The position numbers were made by a program, and so were the translations under genes. The notes under the pieces are model-generated. The model searched no databases and was not told the DNA's origin. It saw only the letters and a program-made list of their open reading frames with translations. A stretch of DNA of 64,000 bases, taken from NCBI GenBank assembly GCA_002350105.1, contig DEDT01000062.1:13019-77018 (forward strand), given 5' to 3'. This DNA comes from Selenomonadaceae bacterium UBA2897. GTDB taxonomy: Bacteria > Bacillota > Negativicutes > Selenomonadales > Selenomonadaceae. Below, in pieces: positions 54,872 to 62,947 of this stretch. The first letter of the stretch is position 1, and every line of letters begins with the position of its first letter.

Positions 54872-56206
54872 TTACGAGCGCATCACGAGATTGATGAGGA
54901 ACGCGATGGCCACGATCCACATGATCCACGTAACCTCTTTCGTCTTGCCCGTAACCGCCTTCATGAACGCATAGCTCACGAAGCCAAACGCGAAACCATT
55001 GGCGATGGAGCCGGTCAGCGGCATCATAATAATTGTAAGAAACGCGGGCAGGCCATCCGTGAAGTCGCTGAAATTAATGCGGCCCACGTCGCTCATCATG
55101 AGCGCACCGACCAGCACGAGGGCCGGCGCCGTCGCAAAGCCCGGCACGAGGCCGATAACCGGCGCGAAGAGCAGCGAGATGAAGAAGCAGAGCGAAACCG
55201 TCACCGCCGTGAGACCCGTCTTGCCACCCGCCGCGATACCGGCCGCACTCTCGATGTAGGACGTGACCGTGGACGTACCGAAAATAGCCGAGAGTACCGT
55301 ACCACAGGCATCCGTCGTAAGCGCACGGTCGAGGTTCTCGATGGTGCCGTCCGGCTTGACGAGGTTTGCCTTGGACGTGAGGCCGATCAGCGTACCCATG
55401 TTATCGAAGAGCTCCACGACCGTAAAGGTGAAGATGATGGAGACAATACCGTAGTTCCAGGCACCCGCGATATCGAGCTGGCCAAAGGTGAGGCTCATGC
55501 TCGGCACCGAAGCCGAGACGATATCGCCGATGCCGTGGGGAATTGGCGAGTAGCCGAGGCACATCGAGAGCAGCGTCGTCGCGATGATGCCGATGAGGAT
55601 AGCGCCCTGTACCTTGCGCGCCATGAGCGCGGCCGTGAGCAACAGGCCAAAGAGCGAGAGCATCGTCGTCGGCTGCGTCACATGCCCCAGCGCCACGAAC
55701 GTCGCCTTATCGGGGATGATGAGTCCCGTGCCCTTGAGGCCGATGAAGGCGATGAACATGCCGATGCCGACGCCGATGGCAATCTTGAGGTTCTTCGGCA
55801 CCGAATTGATGATGGCTTGGCGGATGCCGCCGACGGTCAGAATCAGGAAGAAGATACCTGAGAAGAACACCGCGCCCAGCGCGACCGTCCAGTGCAGGTG
55901 CAGCACGCCGACCACATAATAGGCAAAGAAGGCGTTGAGGCCCATGCCCGGTGCCAGCGCGACCGGATAGTTCGCCACGACGCCCATGGCCATGGTCGCG
56001 ATGGCGGCAATCCAGATGGTCGAGGCGATGGCTGCCTCCTTCGGGATCCCGGCCTCGGCCAGGATATTCGGATTGACAAACATGATGTAAGCAAGGGCGA
56101 TGAAGGTCGTAAAGCCCGCGATGAGCTCCGTCTTCACGGTCGTATGCTTTTCCTCCAGCTTAAAGAAGCGCTGGACAAAGCCCTGCTGTTCCGTTTGTGC
56201 ATTCAT
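54872..56206 (-). CDS. AzgA-type NCS2 purine permease
   Basis: A 444-aa, 12-14 TM proton symporter for guanine/hypoxanthine or adenine. AzgA-family marks: TELIAGFTTFIALAYIMFVN, GMGLNAFFAYYVVG, VELFDNMGTLIGLTSKANLV, ALTTDACGTVLSAIFGTSTV and TSYIESAAGIAAGGKTGL. The ATG at 56206 stands 13 nt after GAGGAGG, because the terminator T-run lies in between. The riboswitch upstream turns expression off at high purine, fitting a salvage transporter. AzgA members differ from xanthine/uracil permeases by the longer N-terminus and the FDNMGTL motif. Confidence 0.94.
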   Translation of the reverse strand: MNAQTEQQGFVQRFFKLEEKHTTVKTELIAGFTTFIALAYIMFVNPNILAEAGIPKEAAIASTIWIAAIATMAMGVVANYPVALAPGMGLNAFFAYYVVGVLHLHWTVALGAVFFSGIFFLILTVGGIRQAIINSVPKNLKIAIGVGIGMFIAFIGLKGTGLIIPDKATFVALGHVTQPTTMLSLFGLLLTAALMARKVQGAILIGIIATTLLSMCLGYSPIPHGIGDIVSASVPSMSLTFGQLDIAGAWNYGIVSIIFTFTVVELFDNMGTLIGLTSKANLVKPDGTIENLDRALTTDACGTVLSAIFGTSTVTSYIESAAGIAAGGKTGLTAVTVSLCFFISLLFAPVIGLVPGFATAPALVLVGALMMSDVGRINFSDFTDGLPAFLTIIMMPLTGSIANGFAFGFVSYAFMKAVTGKTKEVTWIMWIVAIAFLINLVMRS

Positions 56207-56210
56207 AGAT

Positions 56211-56262
56211 AAAAAAAGACCTCCTCTTTCTCCGCACCACGTACAGCACAAGAAAGAGAAGG
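56211..56262 (-). terminator. Riboswitch-controlled terminator of the purine permease gene
   Basis: CCTTCTCTTTCT and AGAAAGAGGAGG form a 12-bp stem (one G-T) followed by TTTTTTT. The 3' arm contains the ribosome binding site. The 5' arm can also pair with the riboswitch P1 3' strand (56274-56287), giving an antiterminator. Confidence 0.85.
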
Positions 56263-56280
56263 CAATCCTCATACCTTCTG

Positions 56281-56353
56281 TTCTTGTAGACTGTGACAGT
56301 TTACGGCTGCCTGTAGAAACGCCCGCACCGTATCAGCGGGCTTATACAAGAAA
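56281..56353 (-). ncRNA. Purine riboswitch
   Basis: P1 is TTCTTGTA/TACAAGAA (8 bp). P2 is GCCCGC/GCGGGC with loop TGATACGGT; J2/3 is GTTTCTAC; P3 is GGCAG/CTGTC with loop CCGTAAA. The loops match the kissing loops of purine riboswitches (L2 GG with L3 CC). J3/1 seems longer (ACAGTC) than the usual two nucleotides, so ligand class (guanine is most likely) is uncertain. It lies upstream of a purine permease and a terminator. Confidence 0.88.
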
Positions 56354-56441
56354 TACAACAGGGATAAGGATATCACGACCTGAAAACGGTGTCAATGCCA
56401 AATGTAAATTCAGCGCAAACAAGATAATAACAGAAAGAAAC

Positions 56442-56466
56442 AAAAAAGCTGTGCTCACAGCACAGC
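56442..56466 (-). terminator. Terminator after tRNA-Ser
   Basis: GCTGTGC-TGTGA-GCACAGC followed by TTTTTT on the minus strand, 13 nt after the tRNA 3' end. Confidence 0.88.
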
Positions 56467-56478
56467 CTAAATTTCAAG

Positions 56479-56569
56479 TGGCGGAGTGGAGAGGATTCGA
56501 ACCTCCGCACCGGTTACCCAGCCTAACGATTTAGCAAACCGTCCTCTTCAGCCTCTTGAGTACCACTCC
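56479..56569 (-). tRNA. tRNA-Ser (anticodon GCT)
   Basis: 91 nt with encoded CCA and a long variable arm. The acceptor stem is GGAGTGG/CCACTCC, the anticodon loop TTGCTAA, the T arm GGTTCGAATCC. Confidence 0.95.
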
Positions 56570-56623
56570 AACGCTTTTCTCAAGAAGAACGATACAGGAT
56601 CGTTCCGTCCGGCGACAGGTAAT

Positions 56624-56652
56624 ATATTAACAGATATTCTGTATCCTGTCAA
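56624..56652 (-). promoter_or_regulatory. tRNA-Ser promoter
   Basis: Perfect TTGACA (56652-56647), 17-nt spacer, TAATAT (56629-56624) on the minus strand, about 55 nt before the tRNA. Confidence 0.8.
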
Positions 56653-56717
56653 CACTTTTTTATAACGATACCATCCCAGAAAAACACGGCTTCATCGAGT
56701 CAGCCCTGGCCAAGCGA

Positions 56718-57278
56718 TCAAAAGCCAAGTTCTGCCTTATGTGCCTGCATACCCTGAATGCAGCAAGCCATGACATCCGTCAGTTCCATGCCGAGCATGT
56801 CGCAACCCTGCTTGATCACCTCGCGGTCGCACTTCGCGGCAAATTTCTTGTCCTTGAATTTCTTTTTCAGGGACTTCACCGCCATGCCATCGAGCCCCTC
56901 CGGACGCATGAGGCCATAGGCCTGCACGATGCCCGTGAGCTCGTCCACCGTAAAGAGGCTCTTCGCGATATTCGTCTCCGGTTTCGGCTCCTTCACGCAG
57001 AGCCCCCAGCCATGCGAAATAATCGTCTCAATCGTTGCCTCATCGACGCCCTCCGGCTCAAGCATTTCCCGCACATGCTGGCAATGCTCCTCGGGATACT
57101 TTTCGTAATCCACATCATGCAGATAGCCGACAGCCTCCCAGTATTCCTTATCCTCGCCGAAATGCTCCGCCATCGCGCCCATCGCCGCGCTGACCGCCGC
57201 CGCATGGGTGAACAGATGCACCTCCGTCGTATGTTTCTTCAAAATTGCCTTTGCCTGCTCCAGCGTCAGAGATGCCAT
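56718..57278 (-). CDS. HD-domain hydrolase
   Basis: A 186-aa HD protein: THAAAVSAAMGAMAEHFGED, YLHDVDYEKYPEEHCQH (HD dyad), TIISHGWGLCVKEPKP, FTVDELTGIVQAYGLMRP. Similar small HD proteins are widespread in Clostridia and Negativicutes and are annotated only as hydrolases. GGGGAGG precedes the ATG. No close functional neighbour is visible. Confidence 0.88.
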   Translation of the reverse strand: MASLTLEQAKAILKKHTTEVHLFTHAAAVSAAMGAMAEHFGEDKEYWEAVGYLHDVDYEKYPEEHCQHVREMLEPEGVDEATIETIISHGWGLCVKEPKPETNIAKSLFTVDELTGIVQAYGLMRPEGLDGMAVKSLKKKFKDKKFAAKCDREVIKQGCDMLGMELTDVMACCIQGMQAHKAELGF

Positions 57279-57429
57279 ATGCTTGTCCTCCCCTGGATGC
57301 TGTTTCCCCTTTTGGGCACAGCATCCAAACCAAAAATATTACATAACTCGCCTACATTATAGCACAGCCATCCCAAAAATTTCACCAAAAGCAATCAAAT
57401 CATGCACAAAACTTCCGGCTGCCAGCCGC

Positions 57430-58026
57430 TCACTCACCCAAACCGAGCTTCCGCCGCCAGTAGCCGGCATAGACGGCTGCCATCGGATTATTGCCGAGGA
57501 CGCGGTCTTTGACGGCGAACGTCGTGACCGGTGCTTCGCAGGCGCATGCAAAAAGCGCATCATGACCGACGCAGAGGCCGGCGGAGATGACGAGATTGAC
57601 GTGCTGCTCGTTCAGGAACTTTGCCTGCCCCTTCGGGTTACACATCGTTTCAAACGGCTTTTCGGGGCGCACACGCGTGAGGCCCAGGTCATCCTTGTTG
57701 ATGCCGCAATTCTTGCAGCACACGGAGACAACCTCAAAGCCCTCGTTGGTGAAATATTTTGCCATCAGTGCCGCTTCGTCCCGGATACCGATGCAAAAGC
57801 CGAGACCGAGCCGATGGTACCCCATCCGCCTGGCAAAATCCGCCGTCTCCTGCAGGCGCGTATGCTGCATATAGAACGTCCCCTCGACATATGCGGCCGC
57901 CTGCATAATCTTGCGTTCCTCTTCATCATAAAGCGCGAGCACCGCCTCCTGATCGACGGGCACACAGCTCTTGCCCTTCTTGTAGCACATGCGGTTAGCA
58001 TTACAATTTGCACAATCACCTAACAT
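57430..58026 (-). CDS. DUF1847 Cys-rich metal-binding protein
   Basis: A 198-aa protein with many cysteines: MLGDCANCNANRMCYKKGKS at the N-terminus (CxxC plus C), GLGFCIGIRDEA, VVSVCCKNCGINKDDLG, ETMCNPKGQAKFLNEQHVNL, VISAGLCVGHDALFACACEA. This is the DUF1847 pattern, presumed metal or Fe-S binding, with unknown activity. The ATG at 58026 follows AAAGGAG; the longer frame lacks a ribosome site. Confidence 0.88.
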   Translation of the reverse strand: MLGDCANCNANRMCYKKGKSCVPVDQEAVLALYDEEERKIMQAAAYVEGTFYMQHTRLQETADFARRMGYHRLGLGFCIGIRDEAALMAKYFTNEGFEVVSVCCKNCGINKDDLGLTRVRPEKPFETMCNPKGQAKFLNEQHVNLVISAGLCVGHDALFACACEAPVTTFAVKDRVLGNNPMAAVYAGYWRRKLGLGE

Positions 58027-58145
58027 GAGAAATTCTCCTTTCGCATCTTGCATACGTAGTTTTCTTGCAGAACCAAGCCACCTCCGCACGGAACATCACG
58101 TGCAGTGGCGGCTTGCCTACTTATTAAAAGAATTTTCTATCCGTT

Positions 58146-59030
58146 CTATTTGCACCAATCAAGGATGAATCTCTTGAAGGCGCGCGCTGCTTTGCTCAGC
58201 GGGTGATCCTTGAGTTCCACGAGGTAGACATCGCTCTTCTTCATCGGATCGTCAAAGGACAGGATGCGCAACTCCGGATTCTTAATTTGGCGAGCCTCAT
58301 CGGAAAACAGGATCCCGATGGCCATGTTGCGTTCGACGAACTCCAGCATGGCATCTTTGATATTGGTCTCCAACAAGATATTGGCGTTCACGCCCTCCTG
58401 CAGCAGACGGTTCTGATACATTTCGTAAAACGAACGTTCCCGCCCGCGCAGGATGATGTCCTGCCGATCGAGATCGTGGAGCGAGAGTGCCTGCCGCTGC
58501 GCGAGCGGATGGTCTTTGTGCAACACAAAGACATGTGACAGTTGGAAAAGCCTGGTCGAACGGAAGCGCTTTGTTTCCACCGGCCCCGTGAGCAATGCCA
58601 GCTCAATGCGTTTTTGCAAGAGCGCGTGCACCGCCATCGTATCTACAGTCTCCGAGAAATTCAGCTGGATCCACGGTACACTGAGTAAAAAGGACGGCAG
58701 GAAATCCTTGCCGAGGAACCCGAACGCTCCCCCCGTCACCAGGACTTCCAGAAAATACTTTCCCGGTTGGGAAAGAAAATCCTGTCGTCCAATCAATTCA
58801 TACTCGTGCAAGATGTTCTGGAAATGCGGCAGCAGCATCTCTGCTGCATGCGTAGGCAAAAGCCCTTCCTGCTGACGGGAGCGCAGGAAAAGTTCCGTCC
58901 CGAGTTCGTTCTCCATATCCTTGATGACGCGGCTGATGCCCTGGGGCGAAACAAAGAAATGTTCTGCCGTTTTTTTCATGCTGCGCGTCTCGTACACAGA
59001 GAGGAAATACGTAATCTGTTTCTGATTCAT
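58146..59030 (-). CDS. LysR-family transcriptional regulator
   Basis: A 294-aa regulator. The N-terminal winged helix is KQITYFLSVYETRSMKKTAE with FFVSPQGISRVIKDMENELG, and the C-terminal effector domain follows (VTGGAFGFLGKDFLPSFLLS, ELALLTGPVETKRF, NMAIGILFSDEARQI). It lies 36 nt downstream of the MBL gene in the same direction, so it may be co-transcribed with the genes it controls, unlike the usual divergent arrangement. Confidence 0.9.
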   Translation of the reverse strand: MNQKQITYFLSVYETRSMKKTAEHFFVSPQGISRVIKDMENELGTELFLRSRQQEGLLPTHAAEMLLPHFQNILHEYELIGRQDFLSQPGKYFLEVLVTGGAFGFLGKDFLPSFLLSVPWIQLNFSETVDTMAVHALLQKRIELALLTGPVETKRFRSTRLFQLSHVFVLHKDHPLAQRQALSLHDLDRQDIILRGRERSFYEMYQNRLLQEGVNANILLETNIKDAMLEFVERNMAIGILFSDEARQIKNPELRILSFDDPMKKSDVYLVELKDHPLSKAARAFKRFILDWCK

Positions 59031-59066
59031 AAAACCGACGCCTGCCCTCGCTTTGTTTACTGACAG

Positions 59067-59870
59067 TCAGAAAGTGAGCGTTTCCCCGTCCTCCGGAATC
59101 AGGACTTTGTCGAGCAGGCCGCGCGCCGCCAGTTTCTCACGGAGCGTCTTCCGCGTCAATGTCGCGTGCGTGACAACATCCATGTGGCTTGCAACGATCT
59201 GCGCTTGCGGTGCCATCTTGTGCACATTCTCCACAGCCGCATCATCCATAATCAGATGACCGTACCCCACAAGGGATGCACAGCACGTGTTCAGCACGAT
59301 GACTTCCGGCTGAAATTTCTTCAGATTCTGCACCACACCATCATACCAGACCGTATCACCGGCGATATAAAGCGTCTTTTCGCCCGGCGCTTGGAACACT
59401 AACCCGCAGGACGGACCACATGGCTTCTCCTCACCATGCGTCGCGGCCACTTTGTAGAGCGTCACCTGGCCGAAACGCGTGCCGCTGCCCTCGAGGACGC
59501 CCACCTCCTGAAAGCCAGCTTGTTTCATCGCCATGGCTTCCTGCTCATTCTGTACAAAGAGCGGTACCGCATGATCGAGCGGCGCGCCGAGCGCCTTCGT
59601 TGCGGGATTGAAATCGAAATGGTCAGGGTGCAGGTGCGTCAGCAGGTAAACATTGACGCCCTCCAGGATCTTGTCCACCGGCTCTGGCAAATCGACCAGC
59701 GGCATCGCCACATCGTTCACCGCCGGATCGACATCCGCGCCAATGGTAAAAGACGGGAAATCGGCAAATGCGCCTGTTTCCCCTTTGGCAGCCAGCCACG
59801 GGTCGATCAGGAAAACCTTGCCGCCATAGGAAAGCTTCAACGTGGCATTGCGAATCTGCTGGATTTTCAT
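59067..59870 (-). CDS. UlaG-like MBL-fold hydrolase
   Basis: A 267-aa metallo-beta-lactamase-fold enzyme resembling L-ascorbate-6-phosphate lactonase and related proteins. It starts MKIQQIRNATLKLSYGGKVF, has LIDPWLAAKGETGAF, the metal motif LLTHLHPDHFD, AATHGEEKPCGPSCGLVF, LYIAGDTVWYDG and HMDVVTHATLTR. Substrate unknown; there is no ascorbate operon nearby. It sits between SnoaL-like and LysR genes. Confidence 0.85.
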   Translation of the reverse strand: MKIQQIRNATLKLSYGGKVFLIDPWLAAKGETGAFADFPSFTIGADVDPAVNDVAMPLVDLPEPVDKILEGVNVYLLTHLHPDHFDFNPATKALGAPLDHAVPLFVQNEQEAMAMKQAGFQEVGVLEGSGTRFGQVTLYKVAATHGEEKPCGPSCGLVFQAPGEKTLYIAGDTVWYDGVVQNLKKFQPEVIVLNTCCASLVGYGHLIMDDAAVENVHKMAPQAQIVASHMDVVTHATLTRKTLREKLAARGLLDKVLIPEDGETLTF

Positions 59871-59913
59871 GATTGGATCATCCTTTCTCTACATCATACA
59901 TCAGCAGTATCAA

Positions 59914-60348
59914 TCATTTCAATACAGGAAGACCTTTTGCCTGCATCCGCTTCAAAATGAAATACGTATCATATTTTGCGCGTTTCTCATCAATCTTGCC
60001 TTCTTCATTGAAATGCAGCCATGTCATGAAGTCCATCTGCATATGCTTGTTACCAACCTTGACGCCGTGCCAGGTATCGCCTTCCTGCAACACGCCATCA
60101 AATGTCAGATAAACCGCAACGCGATCTCCGTCACCGGCAAGGAACTTGACCTCCATTTTGAAATCGCCGAACGGATCCATATTTGCTCGCTCCATCGCCA
60201 CAAACTTGTCGATCCCCTGCAATTTGCTGCCGAGCTGCGGGATATAGACAAAATCACTGCTCGCCATCCTGGCGCACGCATCATAATCTTTGGCATTGAT
60301 GGCCTCATAGAAAGCACGTGCTGTTTTCTTGTTTTGTTCTACTGACAT
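59914..60348 (-). CDS. SnoaL-like (NTF2-fold) protein
   Basis: A 144-aa protein: EQNKKTARAFYEAINAKDYD, SDFVYIPQLGSKLQGIDKFV, VAVYLTFDGVLQEGDTWHGV, MTWLHFNEEGKIDEKRAKYD. This is the SnoaL/ester-cyclase type NTF2 fold, used by small isomerases, cyclases and binding proteins. It is first in the SnoaL-MBL-LysR unit. ATG at 60348 (AAAGGATG upstream) is preferred to the one three codons earlier. Confidence 0.85.
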   Translation of the reverse strand: MSVEQNKKTARAFYEAINAKDYDACARMASSDFVYIPQLGSKLQGIDKFVAMERANMDPFGDFKMEVKFLAGDGDRVAVYLTFDGVLQEGDTWHGVKVGNKHMQMDFMTWLHFNEEGKIDEKRAKYDTYFILKRMQAKGLPVLK

Positions 60349-60396
60349 GAGTAACATCCTTTCTTTGTCTGATGATAGATTTCCTTCGATGGCTTT

Positions 60397-60468
60397 ATCT
60401 TATCCGTTCCAGCGTCATGAATCAAACAGAAATAATGATTACCAAACAACACATTTGTTGATTCATGA
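60397..60468 (-). promoter_or_regulatory. Promoter with flanking inverted repeats before the SnoaL gene
   Basis: TTGATT (60425-60420), 17 nt, TAAGAT (60402-60397) on the minus strand. TCATGAATCA (60415-60424) overlaps the -35, and its exact complement TGATTCATGA lies at 60459-60468. Two such sites about 44 nt apart fit activation by the LysR protein encoded in the unit. Confidence 0.5.
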
Positions 60469-60602
60469 CCCGATTAATATGAGCTTGCATCGTGCTGTCG
60501 CCCGCATGAAAATCCTCTTGTCAGTTGATTCTGTTCATTTCCCAGCATTCCAACGATCCCTCCGAAAGCATCGCTGGATAATACCTATAACACACGAAAC
60601 AA

Positions 60603-60648
60603 AACAGGCCGGTGGCAGCACAAAAATCAGTGCTGCCACCGGCCTGTT
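60603..60648. repeat. Long perfect palindrome (copy 1)
   Basis: Two 19-nt arms starting AACAGGCCGGTGGCAGCAC around an 8-nt loop. It may terminate the NifX-like gene on the minus strand (CCTGTTTTGTTT follows), but a near-copy lies at 62663-62708 in a different setting. Confidence 0.85.
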
Positions 60649-60725
60649 GGCCAAAGGATGGCATCCGCAATAAGGGTTCATTTCAGCTTTTGAGGTCGTA
60701 AATACCAATCCCCTTATTCCGTGAC

Positions 60726-61037
60726 TCACGCGTGGCAGGTGTTCACGCCGTGATGGTGGTCACATGTGGGGGTATCGTTCTGGGTGAGCTCGCCCGCGAG
60801 CAGGGCGCGCACGGCGTCATCGGCAGCACCGGTGCAGCCTGCGTAGATGTCGATGCCCGCAGCGGTGAGGGCATTCTGTGCCCCCATGCCCATGCCACCG
60901 CAGAGCAGCGTATCAACGCCCCAGTCCTTGAGCATGCCCGCGAGGGCACCATGCCCCTGCCCCTCTGTGTCTTTGACTTCGGCGGACTGGATGGCACCAT
61001 GATCGATGGTATAGACCTTGAACGCCTGGGACTCCAT
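60726..61037 (-). pseudogene. NifX/NifB-type dinitrogenase iron-molybdenum cofactor domain protein, 5'-truncated
   Basis: A 103-aa frame with AFKVYTIDHGAIQSAEVKDT, GHGALAGMLKDWGVDTLLCG, GMGMGAQNALTAAGIDIYAG and a His-rich C-terminus CDHHHGVNTCHA. Homologues begin about 20-25 residues earlier with a beta strand and an HFG motif (MKIAV...HFG) that is missing; the upstream in-frame codons (NPFLYSLQFMESQ) do not match. The ATG at 61037 has no ribosome site. So the gene looks truncated at its 5' end, where the nitroreductase promoter region begins. The fold is used in metal-cluster carriers; nitrogenase is not implied. Confidence 0.65.
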
Positions 61038-61150
61038 AAACTGAAGGCTGTATAGAAAAGGATTTTGCCCACGTAACAGCGAATAAAACCTATAAGGAGT
61101 CGTGTCATGAATGACAGGAAAATCTCACTTCAGCAAAGGAGTAAAGTATC

Positions 61151-61723
61151 ATGAGTATTCGCGAAGCCTTGCAGGCAAGAAGAACCATTTACGGTTTAAA
61201 AAAAGAACTTCCCGTCAGCGCTGACGCCATTAAACAGCTCGTCACGAAGACGACGGAACTTGTGCCGGATGCATTCAACATGCGGAGCCAGCGCGTCGTG
61301 CTCGTGCTCGGCGCGAAGCAGGATGCACTTTGGGACACCATCTATGACGCATTTGATGGCAAAGTCGCCCGCGAGAAAATTGACGGCTTCAAGGCCGGCG
61401 CCGGCACCGTACTGTATTTCATTGATACGGATGTCGTCAAGAGCTTACAAGACCAATTCCCGCGCTACGCCGAAAACTTCCCCATCTGGGCACAACAGGC
61501 AAATGGCATGCTCCAAATCAGCATTTGGGCTGGACTGCGCGAGCTTGACGTCGGCGCAAACCTCCAGCACTACAACCCTGTCATCGACGATGCCGTCAAA
61601 AAGCTCTTTGACATCCCCAATCGCTTCCAGCTCGTCGCACAGATGCCGTTCGGCGGTATCGCAAAAGAACCCGAGCCGAAGGAACCGGAGGACATTACGA
61701 AGCGCGTCACCATCGTGGAATAA
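61151..61723 (+). CDS. Nitroreductase family protein
   Basis: A 190-aa FMN-dependent oxidoreductase-like protein: MSIREALQARRTIYGLKKEL, AFNMRSQRVVLVLGAKQDAL, FPIWAQQANGMLQISIWAGL, GANLQHYNPVID, LVAQMPFGGIAKEPEPKEPE. It matches the YdfN/Frm2-like nitroreductase group that lacks the longer C-terminus. AAAGGAG precedes the ATG. It is single, divergent from the NifX-like gene. Confidence 0.92.
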   Translation: MSIREALQARRTIYGLKKELPVSADAIKQLVTKTTELVPDAFNMRSQRVVLVLGAKQDALWDTIYDAFDGKVAREKIDGFKAGAGTVLYFIDTDVVKSLQDQFPRYAENFPIWAQQANGMLQISIWAGLRELDVGANLQHYNPVIDDAVKKLFDIPNRFQLVAQMPFGGIAKEPEPKEPEDITKRVTIVE

Positions 61724-61793
61724 AGCAACACCGAAAAATTGACCGATGACCATACTTTCATAACTTCAAATTCTATGCATCTCGCACGGAACA

Positions 61794-61842
61794 AAACAAG
61801 CAGGGATCAGCATCCATTTCAGTTGCTGGCCCCGGCTTGTTT
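61794..61842 (+). terminator. Terminator after the nitroreductase gene
   Basis: AAACAAGC and GCTTGTTT form the outer stem with an inner AGCA/TGCT pairing, followed by TGTTTTCTT on the plus strand. Confidence 0.6.
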
Positions 61843-61890
61843 GTTTTCTTACTCGTTTTCGTACCGCGATGAAATGTTATTGCTTGAGAT

Positions 61891-62610
61891 TCAAGGCAAC
61901 CATGTCCAGGCAACGGCCACTGCAAGTGCTGGTAAAAGATTAGCCACACGAATCCCCTGCTTCCATAACAGGTTCACGCCCACACAGAAAATCAGGATAT
62001 TGCCAACGTAAGCCAGATTGGACTGTGCCGTCGGCGTCATCAGCGGCTCCAGTAGGCCGGCGCACAGGAAAACTACTCCCTCAAAAATGCCTACCGAGAT
62101 GGCCGAAAAAATACAGCCACGCCCCATCGTCGCCGTCATCAGCATGACAATGACAAAATCCAAAATGGTCTTGATGTAGAGCACCATCGGGGCATTCAGC
62201 AGCCGATCATTGATAGGACCTATGACCGCCATCGCCCCGATGCAGACCGTAAGGGATGCCGCAACAAAGGCATCGACAAAGCGGGCGTCATCCGCCCCGC
62301 CGGCACGCTTCTTCAGCCATTCACCGAAAGCCACCAGACGATCCTCCAGATTCACAGCCTCGCCCAGCAGGCCGCCTAAAATCAGACTGCCTACCATCAT
62401 GTTGGCCCCGATGAACTGCATCGTACCATCCGGTGCCAACCTGAGCATTTGTGAAACCGTACCGCCCAGCCCCAGAAACAATACGGCCAGCGCACAGGCC
62501 ATCATCAGCGTCTTCTGAAACCGCTCGCTAATCAGCCCGCCTGCGCCCAAGCCCAATACCCCGCCAATGACAATGCCAACGACATTGACGATAACTCCAC
62601 TCCCCGGCAT
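61891..62610 (-). CDS. DUF554 membrane protein
   Basis: A 239-aa integral membrane protein with about six to seven hydrophobic segments: VIVNVVGIVIGGVLGLGAGG, ALAVLFLGLGGTVSQML, MMVGSLILGGLLGEAVNLED, DAFVAASLTVCIGAMAVIGP, FSAISVGIFEGVVFLCAGLL, NILIFCVGVNLLW. This is the DUF554/YdfK family, possible transporter, role unknown. GGAAGG precedes the ATG. Part of a second, ruined copy occurs at 63866-63960. Confidence 0.92.
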   Translation of the reverse strand: MPGSGVIVNVVGIVIGGVLGLGAGGLISERFQKTLMMACALAVLFLGLGGTVSQMLRLAPDGTMQFIGANMMVGSLILGGLLGEAVNLEDRLVAFGEWLKKRAGGADDARFVDAFVAASLTVCIGAMAVIGPINDRLLNAPMVLYIKTILDFVIVMLMTATMGRGCIFSAISVGIFEGVVFLCAGLLEPLMTPTAQSNLAYVGNILIFCVGVNLLWKQGIRVANLLPALAVAVAWTWLP

Positions 62611-62947
62611 AATCTCATTCCTTCCCTATGAAGATCATCACCAGTATACCACACCTTCCCCCAACAGGCCGGTGACAGCACAAAAATAAGTGCTGCCACC
62701 GATCTGTTTACCCAAAACGAGCTTCTTGAAAATCCTTGTTTTATATTCAGCGAAACTCCAGGCAGAATCCATGCCCGACTGCCGCAAAGGAAGGGGACAG
62801 CTGCAAGAGTTCATTCTTCAGCCGTTCCCGTTTTTTCATCTGCTTCTATCATAATAGCAACAAATGTTGTTTTCAAGGGGCAAAGCCCTTTCTGCAACAT
62901 TCCCCCCTGTTTTGTTGCTTTTTGATTGCAGGAAAGGACGGAATCCC
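62611..62947. other. Intergenic region upstream of DUF554 and TetR genes
   Basis: This 337-nt divergent gap contains the second palindrome (62663-62708) and, at 62858-62869, CAACAAATGTTG, whose CAAC/GTTG arms could be a TetR operator. Otherwise I see nothing coding. Confidence 0.5.
62663..62708. repeat. Long palindrome (copy 2)
   Basis: Same 46-nt design as 60603-60648 with a few substitutions (AACAGGCCGGTGACAGCAC and GTGCTGCCACCGATCTGTT). Here it lies upstream of two divergent genes, where a terminator role is not obvious. Confidence 0.8.

Larger units (their letters stand above)
60349..60725. other. Intergenic region with LysR-type sites and a long palindrome
   Basis: This 377-nt gap holds the promoter and inverted repeats of the SnoaL-MBL-LysR unit (60397-60468) and a 46-nt palindrome (60603-60648). 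The rest (60469-60602 and 60649-60725) shows no convincing gene. Confidence 0.6.

Noticed and set aside
60726..61037. Evidence for nitrogen fixation
   Set aside because: The NifX-like fold occurs in many non-diazotrophs and no nif structural gene is seen.
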